A stretch of 36,154 bases of DNA from assembly GCA_051748565.1 (NCBI GenBank), contig JBNJHN010000015.1, forward strand, positions 1-36,154. The letters run 5' to 3'. The notes below the pieces were generated by a model that ran no database searches, had not been told where the DNA came from, and saw nothing but the letters and a program-made list of their open reading frames with translations. Source of the DNA: SKPH01 sp051748565. Its GTDB lineage: Bacteria; Bacillota; Dethiobacteria; DTU022. Shown here piece by piece: positions 1-8,251 of this stretch. The position numbers and the translations under genes were made by a program. The stretch's first letter is position 1, and the number at the start of each line of letters is the position of its first letter.

Positions 1-948
1 GCCGTTTTTTTCCTGTTTAAATTTGTTAATTAAAGACTTGCTTATTTTAATATCCCTGGCGATCTGATCTTTTAACTGGTCCGGTGAGGCAAACATTTTC
101 GTATCTCTCAATTTTTCCAGGAAACAAATACGTATTTCTTTATTATAGATTGAATTATGAAAATCTAAAATATGGGTCTCGACTGATATTTCATAATGTG
201 AGAATGTCGGGCGGGAGCCTACATTAGTCACGCCGTATAACAGATCCCCGTTAAGCTTGCTTACTGCTGTAAAGTATACTCCTTTTCCAGGCCATAGCAA
301 TCTGGGATTGGCGGCAATATTTGCAGTGGGGTAGACCATTTTCTTACCGATACCGTATCCCCTGATCACTTTGCCCTGCCTGAAAAAGTAATATCTCAGG
401 AGATCTGCTGCTTCGTTAACTTTACCGGCCAACAACAGCGATCTGACAATTGAGCTGCTCACCTCGGCATCTTTAAATTTAAGCATAGGGCTCACTTCCA
501 CACTAAAACCCATTTCTTCTCCCCAGTAGCGCAGTGTATCGGCACTTCCGGCCCCATGCCGCCCGAACGAATAATCAGATCCGATAAAAACCTCTCTGGT
601 ATTAAGTTGCCCTTTTAGAATTCGCCGTACAAACTGTTCGGGAGATAGCGAGGCCATCTCGAAATTAAAAGGTTGGACTATCATATAATCAAGACCAAGT
701 TCAGCCATTATTTCTGCACGATCAGCAATATCAGTCAGCAAAACCGGCGGGTTTTCAGCCTGCAGGGCAATCAATGGGTGCGGGTCGAATACCAGGGCGG
801 CACTAAATCCTTTCCCCAGGCGGGCTCGCGATACAGCGGTTTGAATAATCGACTGGTGACCGCGGTGGACTCCGTCAAAATTACCAAGCGCCAGGTATAA
901 TGGACGATCATGACCTGGCAGGCGATCTGCGCCGTTGATCAATTCCAT
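1..948 (-). CDS. ribF: Bifunctional riboflavin kinase / FAD synthetase (3' end outside window)
   Basis: Phosphorylates riboflavin to FMN and adenylates FMN to FAD in the cytoplasm. My reading of the minus strand gives an open frame of 316 codons from ATG at 948 to the window edge with no stop, so the C-terminal end is missing, probably only slightly. The N-terminal nucleotidyltransferase motif GNFDGVHRGH lies near residues 22-31. The C-terminal flavokinase part shows YPTANIAANP and a VTNVGSRPTF segment. The start is supported by GGAAGGTG about 7 nt upstream. It lies 60 bp after truB, the usual truB-ribF arrangement at the end of the nusA-infB operon. Confidence 0.95.
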   Translation of the reverse strand, partial: MELINGADRLPGHDRPLYLALGNFDGVHRGHQSIIQTAVSRARLGKGFSAALVFDPHPLIALQAENPPVLLTDIADRAEIMAELGLDYMIVQPFNFEMASLSPEQFVRRILKGQLNTREVFIGSDYSFGRHGAGSADTLRYWGEEMGFSVEVSPMLKFKDAEVSSSIVRSLLLAGKVNEAADLLRYYFFRQGKVIRGYGIGKKMVYPTANIAANPRLLWPGKGVYFTAVSKLNGDLLYGVTNVGSRPTFSHYEISVETHILDFHNSIYNKEIRICFLEKLRDTKMFASPDQLKDQIARDIKISKSLINKFKQEKNG

Positions 949-1008
949 ATTACTTACACCTTCCAAAACAGGATCAAATTCCAAGTAGTTGTTGAACCGG
1001 CATTATTT

Positions 1009-1923
1009 TTATTCTGCCAGATATTTGGCTGTTTTTAACCCTAAACAATTATTTACATCTACCCGTAATGCAAGAGCTTTAAATACACCACTCTGATTGT
1101 ATATCCTGATCGGCAAAGGGTTTTTAATTTTCTCCAATAATTCCTGCTGTTCAATTATTAAAATTTTACCGTGCCTCAGGGCTTCAACCTGTTTCTGATC
1201 AAGTGTGAGCTCTGGAAAATGTCTCAGAGCCGAGTCCATCTTTCTGACTACCTGACCATATCTGCCCAGTCCAAGCAAAACTTTAATATCTCCGGGAGTC
1301 AGGGATTCTTCAAGCAGAAAAGGACCGACTGCCGTTCTGGTTAGTTTGGAAAGGTATGCACCACAGCCGATTACTTTTCCAATATCTGCAGCCAGTGTGC
1401 GAATATAGGTCCCCTTCGAACAGCGGATATCCAAAAGCAGTTGCGGCTCCCGCTCCAAGTTATATTCAAGCAGATCTATACTATGTACTCTAACGGTCCT
1501 GATCCTGCGAGGCACACTTTCACCCTGCCGGGCCCAATAGTACAATGGCTTTCCATGGTGTTTGACAGCCGAATAAAGAGGCGGCAGCTGTTTTATATCC
1601 CCTGTAAAACCCCTGAGTATCTCTAAAATTTCTTCACGATCAAGGAAGGGAACGTGAGCGAGATCAACAATATGGCCTGCAGCATCCTCGGTACTGCTTA
1701 TTTTCCCGAGAATAATTTCAGCCCGGTAGCTTTTCGGCAGTTCAATTATATATTCCGAAAGTCGGGTGGCCCGCCCTATACATACCGGCAGAACACCGGT
1801 AGCCATTGGATCCAGGGTTCCGGTATGCCCTGCCTTAACTCCGGGTAATATTTTCCGGATTATCTGGACAATATCATGTGAAGTAATACCGCCGGACTTG
1901 TTAACAACAATTATTCCATCCAC
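1009..1923 (-). CDS. truB: tRNA pseudouridine(55) synthase TruB
   Basis: Converts U55 of the tRNA T-loop to pseudouridine. The 304-residue protein has the family length. The active-site segment GHTGTLDPMATGVLPV is at about residues 32-47, with the nucleophilic Asp at 38. The KxxGxTS-type N-terminal motif (NKSGGITSHD) and the RCSKGTYIRTLAADIG segment are also present. The start is GTG, with AAGGAG spaced 7 nt upstream. It begins 12 bp after nrnA and is followed by ribF, so it is cotranscribed within the infB operon. Confidence 0.97.
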   Translation of the reverse strand: MDGIIVVNKSGGITSHDIVQIIRKILPGVKAGHTGTLDPMATGVLPVCIGRATRLSEYIIELPKSYRAEIILGKISSTEDAAGHIVDLAHVPFLDREEILEILRGFTGDIKQLPPLYSAVKHHGKPLYYWARQGESVPRRIRTVRVHSIDLLEYNLEREPQLLLDIRCSKGTYIRTLAADIGKVIGCGAYLSKLTRTAVGPFLLEESLTPGDIKVLLGLGRYGQVVRKMDSALRHFPELTLDQKQVEALRHGKILIIEQQELLEKIKNPLPIRIYNQSGVFKALALRVDVNNCLGLKTAKYLAE

Positions 1924-1935
1924 GGTGCTGCTCCT

Positions 1936-2922
1936 TCAAACCGGTAGCTCTTTCAACATTTTAGATGCCTCAGCGATTACTTTTTCCTTTACGGTTTCAA
2001 AGTCACCCTCCATGCGAGCGCCTGCAGCTCTTATATGACCCCCGCCGTTTAACCTTCCTGCAAGAACACTGACATCAAGAATCTTGGAACGGAAACCTAC
2101 TTTTACCTCGCTGTCACCATCTACATAAAATAGAATACCGAGTTCGATACCTTCAATATTACGGGTATAGTTGACTATCCCTTCGAGATCATCTGATGTT
2201 GCTCCACTTCTTTCCTTGATATCTTTACTGAGGGTCATCACCGCCAGACTGCGCCCTTCATACATTTCCAGGCTCGAAAGCGCTTCTTTAAGCAGAATGT
2301 AAAATGAAAGAGGTCGCTCATCAAAAATCATATGCGATATTGACCCCGGGCTAATCCCGTTTTCCAATAAAGCGGCTATAACCCGGTGCGTATTGGGAGA
2401 GGTATTATCATATTTGAAAGAACCGGTATCGGTAGAAATAGCAACGTAAAGAGATTCAGAAATACTTTCATTAATCGGAACCTGAAGTTCCTGTAAAATA
2501 CTAAAAACAATTTCACCGGTAGCCGCCGCATCCGAATCAATAAGATTTAATGTTCCGAAATGCTGGTTCGTCACATGATGATCGATATTAATGATATTTT
2601 TACTATTCATCACTGCTTCTTTGAATATACCCAGCCGATCCTGATCACTGCTGTCGAGTACCAGGATGGTAATTTCTGGAGCCAAAATCTCAACCTCATA
2701 TCTGATCAGCTCTGCACCCTTTAAAAAACAGTATTTACGGGGTATATGGCCTGGCGTAAACAGCGTTACCTCTTTTCCTATAAGGCGCAAACCTTCCCCC
2801 ATAGCTAAGAGAGATCCTATACTGTCTCCATCCGGCAGCATGTGCGAAATCAGGTAGAAAGTATCCTCTTTTTTTAACCTGTCAATTATCTCTGCTCGAT
2901 CTGTCATCTTCACTTTTCTCAT
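1936..2922 (-). CDS. nrnA: DHH/DHHA1 phosphoesterase, NrnA-like oligoribonuclease / pAp phosphatase
   Basis: Members of this family degrade short oligoribonucleotides to mononucleotides and, in Bacillus, dephosphorylate pAp. Visible motifs are SHMLPDGDSIGS (about 26-37), VLDSSDQDR, the DHH signature NIDHHVTN (about 113-120), and the C-terminal DHHA1 glycine motif GGGHIRAAG (about 293-301). These give the complete set of Asp/His metal ligands. The 328-residue length is typical. The start overlaps the end of rbfA; ATG at 2922 and ATG at 2907 are both possible and neither has a strong Shine-Dalgarno sequence, which suggests translational coupling with rbfA. The family assignment is firm; the exact substrate is inferred from it. 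Confidence 0.93.
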   Translation of the reverse strand: MRKVKMTDRAEIIDRLKKEDTFYLISHMLPDGDSIGSLLAMGEGLRLIGKEVTLFTPGHIPRKYCFLKGAELIRYEVEILAPEITILVLDSSDQDRLGIFKEAVMNSKNIINIDHHVTNQHFGTLNLIDSDAAATGEIVFSILQELQVPINESISESLYVAISTDTGSFKYDNTSPNTHRVIAALLENGISPGSISHMIFDERPLSFYILLKEALSSLEMYEGRSLAVMTLSKDIKERSGATSDDLEGIVNYTRNIEGIELGILFYVDGDSEVKVGFRSKILDVSVLAGRLNGGGHIRAAGARMEGDFETVKEKVIAEASKMLKELPV

Positions 2923-3265
2923 CTTCTTTAAGTGATTTTATAACTCTTTCAATGTGAGCTCCGTATTCAATAGAGTTGTCCAGGTAAAAATTAATATCCG
3001 GAGTATACCTCAGTCTGATCCTCTTGCCAATTTCAGTTCGTATAAAGCCCGTGGCTTTGATCAATGTTTGCAGTGTTTCTTGCTTCTCCAAATCACTGCC
3101 GAAAATACTTACATATATTGAGGCATAGCGCAAATCCCTGGAAAGCTGCACATCTGTTACACTTGTGATACCGGCTAACCTGGGGTCTTTCATCTCGCTG
3201 CCAATTATTTGACTAACATCCTTCTTTATCTGCTCAGCAACCCGCCGCACTCTGTTTTCCGACAT
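2882..3265 (-). CDS. rbfA: Ribosome-binding factor A
   Basis: A KH-fold protein that binds the immature 30S subunit and helps 16S rRNA 5'-end maturation and cold adaptation. At 127 residues it has the usual size. It shows the conserved N-terminal RVAEQIKKDVSQII, the segment MKDPRLAGITSVTDVQLSRDL, and RLRYTPDINFYLDNSIEYG near the end, all typical of RbfA. The C-terminal tail is short and charged. It lies 58 bp after infB, preceded by a GGGGGG-rich ribosome-binding site, and its last 41 bases overlap nrnA. Confidence 0.97.
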   Translation of the reverse strand: MSENRVRRVAEQIKKDVSQIIGSEMKDPRLAGITSVTDVQLSRDLRYASIYVSIFGSDLEKQETLQTLIKATGFIRTEIGKRIRLRYTPDINFYLDNSIEYGAHIERVIKSLKEDEKSEDDRSSRDN

Positions 3266-3323
3266 TATTACAACCCCCCGCGTTACGTTTGATACGGCGA
3301 ATGAAACAGAGATATAACTCCGG

Positions 3324-5423
3324 TTAGCGAGCTACCTGTTCCATAGTATAGGCTTCAATGATATCTCCCTCATGGAGATCATTAAAATTCTCGATCAGTA
3401 TACCGCATTCATAGCCGGTTAATACCTCACGAACATCATCTTTAAATCGCTTAAGCGATTCTATCCGACCCTGGTCAAGGATAACAGTGCCATCCCTGAT
3501 GACCCTGATCATGGCATTACGGGCAATCTTTCCCTCAATAACGTACGAACCGGCAATACTGCCTAAACGAGACACTTTGAAGAGCTGCCTGACTTCAGCC
3601 TGCCCGAGGATTACTTCTTTCATAACCGGTTTCAACATGCCGGTCACAGCATTCTTAATATCCTCAATTGCCTCATAGATAATCCGGTATAGACGCATAT
3701 CAACCTGATCCTGCTCGGACAGTCTTCGGGCATTACTGTCAGGCCTTACATTAAAACCGATCACTATAGCATTTGATGCTGAAGCAAGCATAATATCTGA
3801 TTCGTTAATGGCTCCGACTCCGGTATGGATAATTCTGATCTGAACTTCCTCTAAGCTCAATTTAGACAAAGCATCCTGTACAGCTTCAACCGAACCCTGA
3901 ACATCTGCTTTTATGATCAGGTTTAAATCTTTTACCTCGCCCTCCTGGATCTGTTTAAAAAGATCTTCGAGGGTGACCCTTTGAACCCGTCTGCTTGCTT
4001 CTTTTAACTTAATGGCTCTCTTCTCAGCTATCGTCCTGGCAATTCGATCATCACCGACAACCTGGAACCGATCACCCGCCAGTGGTACATCATTAAGGCC
4101 GATAATCTCCACCGGTGTAGACGGCCCGGCCGATTCAACCCTCTCACCGCGATCACTCAGCATTGCCCTTACCTTACCGGCAATAGATCCACAAATGATG
4201 GGATCACCGACTCTCAGGGTGCCATCCTGTACCAGGACCGTAGCTACAGCACCTCGGCCCCGGTCAAGTTTTGCTTCAACAACCGTACCGCGCGCAGCGC
4301 GATCCGGGCTGGCCTTAAGTTCCTCTACTTCCGCTAAGAGTAAAATCATTTCTAAAAGTTCTTCAATACCGTCGCCCCTGATTGCGCTTACCGGAACAAA
4401 TATAGTATCGCCACCCCACTCCTCGGAAACCAGGCCATGTTCGGAAAGCTGCTGTTTGACCCGATCAGGGTTGGCATCGGGTTTATCAATCTTGTTAATA
4501 GCGACCAGTATGGGAACCTGGGCTGCCTTGACATGATTGATAGCTTCAACAGTCTGAGGCATCACGCCATCATCGGCAGCTACAACCAGGACAGCTATGT
4601 CCGTTATCTGGGCTCCCCTGGCCCGCATCGCCGTAAATGCCTCGTGGCCGGGGGTATCTAAAAAAACTATTTTTTTATCGTTAACTTTAACCTGGTAAGC
4701 ACCAATATGCTGGGTAATGCCGCCGACTTCTCCGGCGGTTACTTTGGCACTTCGAATCGTGTCCAGAAGCGAAGTTTTTCCGTGATCAACATGTCCGAGA
4801 ACAGTAACCACCGGCTTTCGTAAAACCTCTTTTTTACCGTCGGCATCATCCAACGCCAGAAGTTCTTCTTCGACCGGATCCTCGATGTAGTCAACTTCAA
4901 ACCCGTACTCTTCTGCCAGCACCTCTACAGATTCCGGAGTCAGCGGTTGATTCAAATTGGCCATCACACCCATATCCATTAAATAAGCAATTAAATCAGT
5001 TGGAGCTGCTTCAAAATGTCCTGCCAACTCAGCGATTGTTACCTGCCCCTCCAGCCTGAGTTTCGGTTTTTTCGCTTTAAGAGCGGCCGCCCTTTTTTCC
5101 TCCTGGATTGCTTTTCGCGCCTTTCGGCTGGGAATTGCTTTTTCCTCATCAACAGGTTTTCCTTTTTTACGTGATGAAACCGGGGCGGGCTTTTTCTTTT
5201 CAGGTTCCTGCTCTTTAGCTTTTTCTTTATCTTTTGTAGCCTCTTTTGGCGGTTTGCCTCCCGCCTGCCCGGTTAAGATAGCCATAACCTTTTTTGCCTG
5301 ATCATCAGATAAAGTACTCATATGGTTATTCACACTGATATCCATACTTTCCATTACTTCAATCAGTTTTTTACTGGTTGTACCCAGCTCTTTTGCTAAT
5401 TCATAAACTCTGACCTTGCTCAT
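3324..5423 (-). CDS. infB: Translation initiation factor IF-2
   Basis: A GTPase that delivers initiator fMet-tRNA to the 30S subunit and promotes subunit joining. The 699-residue protein has an N-terminal IF2_N helix domain (1-50), a Lys/Glu-rich linker (about 55-120), a second IF2_N repeat (about 125-180), and the G domain. The G domain carries G1 GHVDHGKTS (210-218), G2 GGITQHIGAY, G3 DTPGHEAF, G4 NKID and G5 VSAIRGDG. It is followed by the beta-barrel, core and fMet-tRNA-binding C-terminal domains. The start ATG has GGAGG 8 nt upstream. The linker is short, giving a compact IF-2 of Firmicutes type. It follows ylxR by 38 bp, with no L7Ae-like ylxQ gene between. Confidence 0.98.
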   Translation of the reverse strand: MSKVRVYELAKELGTTSKKLIEVMESMDISVNNHMSTLSDDQAKKVMAILTGQAGGKPPKEATKDKEKAKEQEPEKKKPAPVSSRKKGKPVDEEKAIPSRKARKAIQEEKRAAALKAKKPKLRLEGQVTIAELAGHFEAAPTDLIAYLMDMGVMANLNQPLTPESVEVLAEEYGFEVDYIEDPVEEELLALDDADGKKEVLRKPVVTVLGHVDHGKTSLLDTIRSAKVTAGEVGGITQHIGAYQVKVNDKKIVFLDTPGHEAFTAMRARGAQITDIAVLVVAADDGVMPQTVEAINHVKAAQVPILVAINKIDKPDANPDRVKQQLSEHGLVSEEWGGDTIFVPVSAIRGDGIEELLEMILLLAEVEELKASPDRAARGTVVEAKLDRGRGAVATVLVQDGTLRVGDPIICGSIAGKVRAMLSDRGERVESAGPSTPVEIIGLNDVPLAGDRFQVVGDDRIARTIAEKRAIKLKEASRRVQRVTLEDLFKQIQEGEVKDLNLIIKADVQGSVEAVQDALSKLSLEEVQIRIIHTGVGAINESDIMLASASNAIVIGFNVRPDSNARRLSEQDQVDMRLYRIIYEAIEDIKNAVTGMLKPVMKEVILGQAEVRQLFKVSRLGSIAGSYVIEGKIARNAMIRVIRDGTVILDQGRIESLKRFKDDVREVLTGYECGILIENFNDLHEGDIIEAYTMEQVAR

Positions 5424-5461
5424 TTAGAACACCTCCATAAGGTAAGCCCTCCCTGTTAAGA

Positions 5462-5743
5462 TCATTCAGCTTTCGGTTGATTTGACAATAACTTATTCAA
5501 ATCAGTAATCAGATCCGGAGACACCGGCATTTGCAGGTTTTTCTCCAAACGCTTACCTTTGATCGCTTTTTTCAGGCAGGATTCCATTGGACAGATATAA
5601 GCGCCCCGGCCCGGTTTTTTGCCGGTCAGATCCAGTGTAATCTTTTCTTCAGGGGTCCTTACAATCCGAACCAGCTCTTTTTTCGGCTTCGTCTCCTGGC
5701 AGCCGATACAGACACGTAAAGGTATCTTGCGCTTTTTAAGCAT
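5462..5743 (-). CDS. ylxR: YlxR/RnpM family RNA-binding protein
   Basis: A small nucleic-acid-binding protein of the nusA-infB operon; in Bacillus the homologue has been reported to bind and modulate RNase P. The sequence shows IPLRVCIGC, the motif KPKKELVRIVR, and GRGAYICPMESC, with a CxxC pair plus one later Cys. I chose ATG at 5743 (93 residues) because family members begin just before KKIPLRxC and this ATG overlaps the nusA stop by 8 bases, a coupling arrangement. A longer frame opens at 5788 inside nusA and would add 15 residues. The AAGGAAG preceding 5743 sits unusually close to the ATG, so the start is not certain. Confidence 0.93.
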   Translation of the reverse strand: MLKKRKIPLRVCIGCQETKPKKELVRIVRTPEEKITLDLTGKKPGRGAYICPMESCLKKAIKGKRLEKNLQMPVSPDLITDLNKLLSNQPKAE

Positions 5744-6953
5744 CTTCCTTTGAATCCTCCTCAGGTTCTGTTTCTTCGTCAGAACCATCTTCCAGCAACG
5801 GATTCACTTCAGAACCGCTGGTTACCTCTGCAGTTTCAGTTGTATCAGCATTGTCAACTGCTTCGATTTCACTGTTAACTTTATCCTCATCAGAAAGGCC
5901 TATTGCAGAAAGGCTTTTCTCAGCATATTGAGTCTCACTGGATATATCTATTTTCCAACCGGTAATTCTGGCTGCCAGGCGGGCATTCTGACCTTCTTTA
6001 CCAATAGCCAGTGAAAGCTGGCTGTCTGGAACAATCACTGTTGCTGTTTTACTATCCGCATCAAGAATTACAGATGAAACTTTCGCCGGGCTTAATGCAT
6101 TGGCGATATATTCCTCCGATTCTTCGCTCCACTTGACGATATCTATTTTTTCCCCTTTAAGCTCGTTGCTGATAGCCTGGACCCGGCTCCCCTTCGGTCC
6201 AACACAGGCACCCACAGGATCAATATCCTTATTATTCGATATAACAGCCAGCTTAGAACGATGTCCGGCTTCTCTCGCTGCAGCCTTAACTTCCACAATT
6301 CCCTCGTAAATCTCCGGGACTTCCATCTCAAACAACCTTTTCAAAAAACCGGTATGAGTCCTGGTAACAATGATCTGTGGTCCTTTTGTTGTTTTTTTAA
6401 CATCGAGAATAAATGTTTTAACCCGCTCCCCCTGGCGGTAACGTTCATGAGGTATCTGCTCATCCACAGGCAGTACAGCCTCAGTCCGTCCCAGGTCAAT
6501 AATAACATTCCTCTGTTCAAAACGACGCACCAGGCCGGTTATAACTTCTTCAGTCCTATCTACAAAACTTTCATAAATCAACTCTCTTTCCGCTTCTCTG
6601 ATCCTCTGAATAACTACCTGTTTGGCAGTCTGTGCTGCTATTCTGCCAAATTCACGAGGAGTCACTTCCATTTCCAAAAGATCACCGACCTGGCAGTGCG
6701 GATCATAGACACGTGCTTCATAAAGGCTCACTTCCTGCTGTTCCGACTCGACTTCTTCCACAACTTTTAACTGGGAAAATACTTTTATTTCTCCCGTTTC
6801 CCGATCTAAAGTAACCCGGACTGCCGGAGCAGATTGAAAATTTCTTTTATAAGCTGATACGAGAGCCACTTCGAGCGCATCAAAAAGAACCTCTTTACTT
6901 ATCCCTTTTTCTTTTTCTAAAGAATCCAAAGCTGCAAATAGCTCCTTATTCAT
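5736..6953 (-). CDS. nusA: Transcription termination/antitermination factor NusA
   Basis: Binds RNA polymerase and nascent RNA and tunes pausing, termination and antitermination. The 405-residue protein has the N-terminal polymerase-binding domain (MNKELFAALDSLEKEKGISKEV start, about 1-125), an S1 domain (about 135-200), and tandem KH domains with DPVGACVGPKGSRVQAI and LAIGKEGQNARLAARITGW. It ends in an acidic Glu/Asp/Thr/Ser tail (about 345-405). The Firmicutes-type protein lacks the C-terminal acidic repeat domains of the enterobacterial form. The Shine-Dalgarno AAAGGAGG lies 14 nt from the ATG, with a five-codon mini-frame in between (see findings). It follows rimP by 31 bp. Confidence 0.97.
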   Translation of the reverse strand: MNKELFAALDSLEKEKGISKEVLFDALEVALVSAYKRNFQSAPAVRVTLDRETGEIKVFSQLKVVEEVESEQQEVSLYEARVYDPHCQVGDLLEMEVTPREFGRIAAQTAKQVVIQRIREAERELIYESFVDRTEEVITGLVRRFEQRNVIIDLGRTEAVLPVDEQIPHERYRQGERVKTFILDVKKTTKGPQIIVTRTHTGFLKRLFEMEVPEIYEGIVEVKAAAREAGHRSKLAVISNNKDIDPVGACVGPKGSRVQAISNELKGEKIDIVKWSEESEEYIANALSPAKVSSVILDADSKTATVIVPDSQLSLAIGKEGQNARLAARITGWKIDISSETQYAEKSLSAIGLSDEDKVNSEIEAVDNADTTETAEVTSGSEVNPLLEDGSDEETEPEEDSKEDA

Positions 6954-6984
6954 CTGGTCTTACTCATCCTCCTTTCCATATGGC

Positions 6985-7467
6985 TTATAAACCCTTTTTT
7001 TTCTTCGTTTCTGTATACCTTAGATTAGCCTTCTTAATTAAATCATATGATATTTTCACTTCACTGCCGTCATCTCTTGTTACTGTAATAAATTGATCGT
7101 CCGCACTTTTCAGGATCCCGCTGAACTTGCTGCTGCCTCCGATCGGCTCGGATGTTATAACCCTTACTTTTTCACCCAGAAAACGGATAAAGTGCTTTGT
7201 CTTGGTCAACGGCCTGTCAAATCCAGGTGAAGATACCTCAAGCGTATAGGCATGGGGAATAGGATCAAGGTCGTCCAGTATATCGGACACAACCCCGCTT
7301 ATTAATTCACAATGAGAAATTGTTATACCATCATCATGATCTATGTAAAGATTCAAACGACCCTGTTTGCCGGCAATATAATCAAGATGCACCAGTTCAA
7401 AACCTTTGCTTTCAATCAACGGCTCAATCAACTCAATTAATTTTTGCCTGGTTTCCTCGCGGTTCAA
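6985..7467 (-). CDS. rimP: Ribosome maturation factor RimP
   Basis: Needed for 30S subunit assembly before the S12 step. The 160-residue protein shows the N-terminal alpha/beta domain (GFELVHLDYI, GRLNLYIDHDDGITISHCELIS), the conserved DPIPHAYTLEVSSPGFDRPL motif in the middle, and an SH3-like C-terminal domain ending in a Lys-rich tail. The start is TTG (7465-7467) with AGGAG 7 nt upstream. It is the first gene of the rimP-nusA-ylxR-infB unit, preceded by about 136 bp containing a hairpin. Confidence 0.96.
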   Translation of the reverse strand: MNREETRQKLIELIEPLIESKGFELVHLDYIAGKQGRLNLYIDHDDGITISHCELISGVVSDILDDLDPIPHAYTLEVSSPGFDRPLTKTKHFIRFLGEKVRVITSEPIGGSSKFSGILKSADDQFITVTRDDGSEVKISYDLIKKANLRYTETKKKKGL

Positions 7468-7500
7468 AACAGCTCTCCTAACTGCTATTTCCCCTTATTA

Positions 7501-7527
7501 ACATGAAAGAGTGGGAACTCCCCACCC
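7501..7527 (-). terminator. Possible weak terminator or attenuator hairpin between the glycosyltransferase gene and rimP
   Basis: On the minus strand the arms are GGGTGGG and CCCACTC, seven pairs with one G-T, around a GAGTT loop. The arms are 7521-7527 and 7509-7515. Only a short T-run (TTTCATGTTAAT) follows, so intrinsic termination would be weak. It separates the lipid-gene unit from the rimP-nusA-infB unit. I see no convincing promoter in the rest of the 136-bp gap. Confidence 0.4.
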
Positions 7528-7603
7528 TTGTAAAAAACCATTTCACCTCAATTAATTTATCATAAATAAGCTCATAAAGCAAGACTATGGATACCCGGGT
7601 CTA

Positions 7604-8251
7604 TTATTTTGATCTTGAGTCAATCCTGAGCACATACTTAAGTATTTCCCAGTACATTTTCCCCCTGGCCAAAATACCCTTCCAAAAACCGAGTTTTTCT
7701 TCCTTCATTACATGGGAAAGATCAGGCAGCTGAACTTCTGCAGCTTCAATATTATTTTCTTCCACATACTGATGCAGGGCAACCTCTATTCCAAAACGGG
7801 AAAGATCGAGATCAGAAATATTTTCCAATAATTCTCTTTTTAAAGCCCTTTGCCCTGACAAAAAAGGCGCCATCTTCTGGGCAAAATCGGTAGCTGCTCT
7901 TCCTTTTTCAAATAGTCCAACCGACATCAGTGCTTCGCCCTTTATAACCGGATTAAGCAGCGATTCAACATGACCCGGGTTCAGCCCGATCAGGTCGGCA
8001 TCCAGAATCAGGACTATCTCTTCGCTGCAGCGTTCCAACCCGGCCTTGACTGCTCCACCTTTGCCCCTGTTTTCGAGGAGATCGATGACTGTAACATTAT
8101 CAAATGCCGAAGCAGCTTCAACCGTTCCATCTTCTGAACCGTCACTGACAACGATAATATTACTGACAAGGGAAGAACTTATCAAGGCATCCAGTACGCC
8201 TGCAATGGTTTTCTCTTCGTTATAGGCCGGTATTATTGCAGCTATTTCCAT
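7604..8251 (-). CDS. Family 2 glycosyltransferase (GT-A fold)
   Basis: A predicted cytoplasmic sugar transferase of 215 residues, shorter than typical polysaccharide synthases and with no membrane segment. It opens with IIPAYNEEKTIAGVLDAL, has IVVSDGSEDGT for the nucleotide-binding loop, ENRGKGGAVKAGL, and the metal-binding DAD in VLILDADLIGL. This pattern resembles glucosyl-3-phosphoglycerate synthase-like and dolichyl-phosphate-mannose-synthase-like GT2 enzymes. The start is ATG at 8251 with GGGGAG about 10 nt upstream, overlapping the ispG stop by 32 bases. Its frame stays open further upstream, but that part is the other frame of ispG. Donor and acceptor cannot be read from sequence; the position beside uppS, ispG and dxr hints at a lipid-linked or envelope acceptor. 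Confidence 0.88.
   Translation of the reverse strand: MEIAAIIPAYNEEKTIAGVLDALISSSLVSNIIVVSDGSEDGTVEAASAFDNVTVIDLLENRGKGGAVKAGLERCSEEIVLILDADLIGLNPGHVESLLNPVIKGEALMSVGLFEKGRAATDFAQKMAPFLSGQRALKRELLENISDLDLSRFGIEVALHQYVEENNIEAAEVQLPDLSHVMKEEKLGFWKGILARGKMYWEILKYVLRIDSRSK

Noticed and set aside
4012..4536. 174-codon plus-strand frame
   Set aside because: It lies entirely opposite infB, whose GTPase motifs are intact; it is a shadow frame rich in Ser, Thr and Pro.
6261..6770. 169-codon plus-strand frame
   Set aside because: It lies opposite the nusA S1 domain coding sequence, with no ribosome-binding site and no recognisable family.
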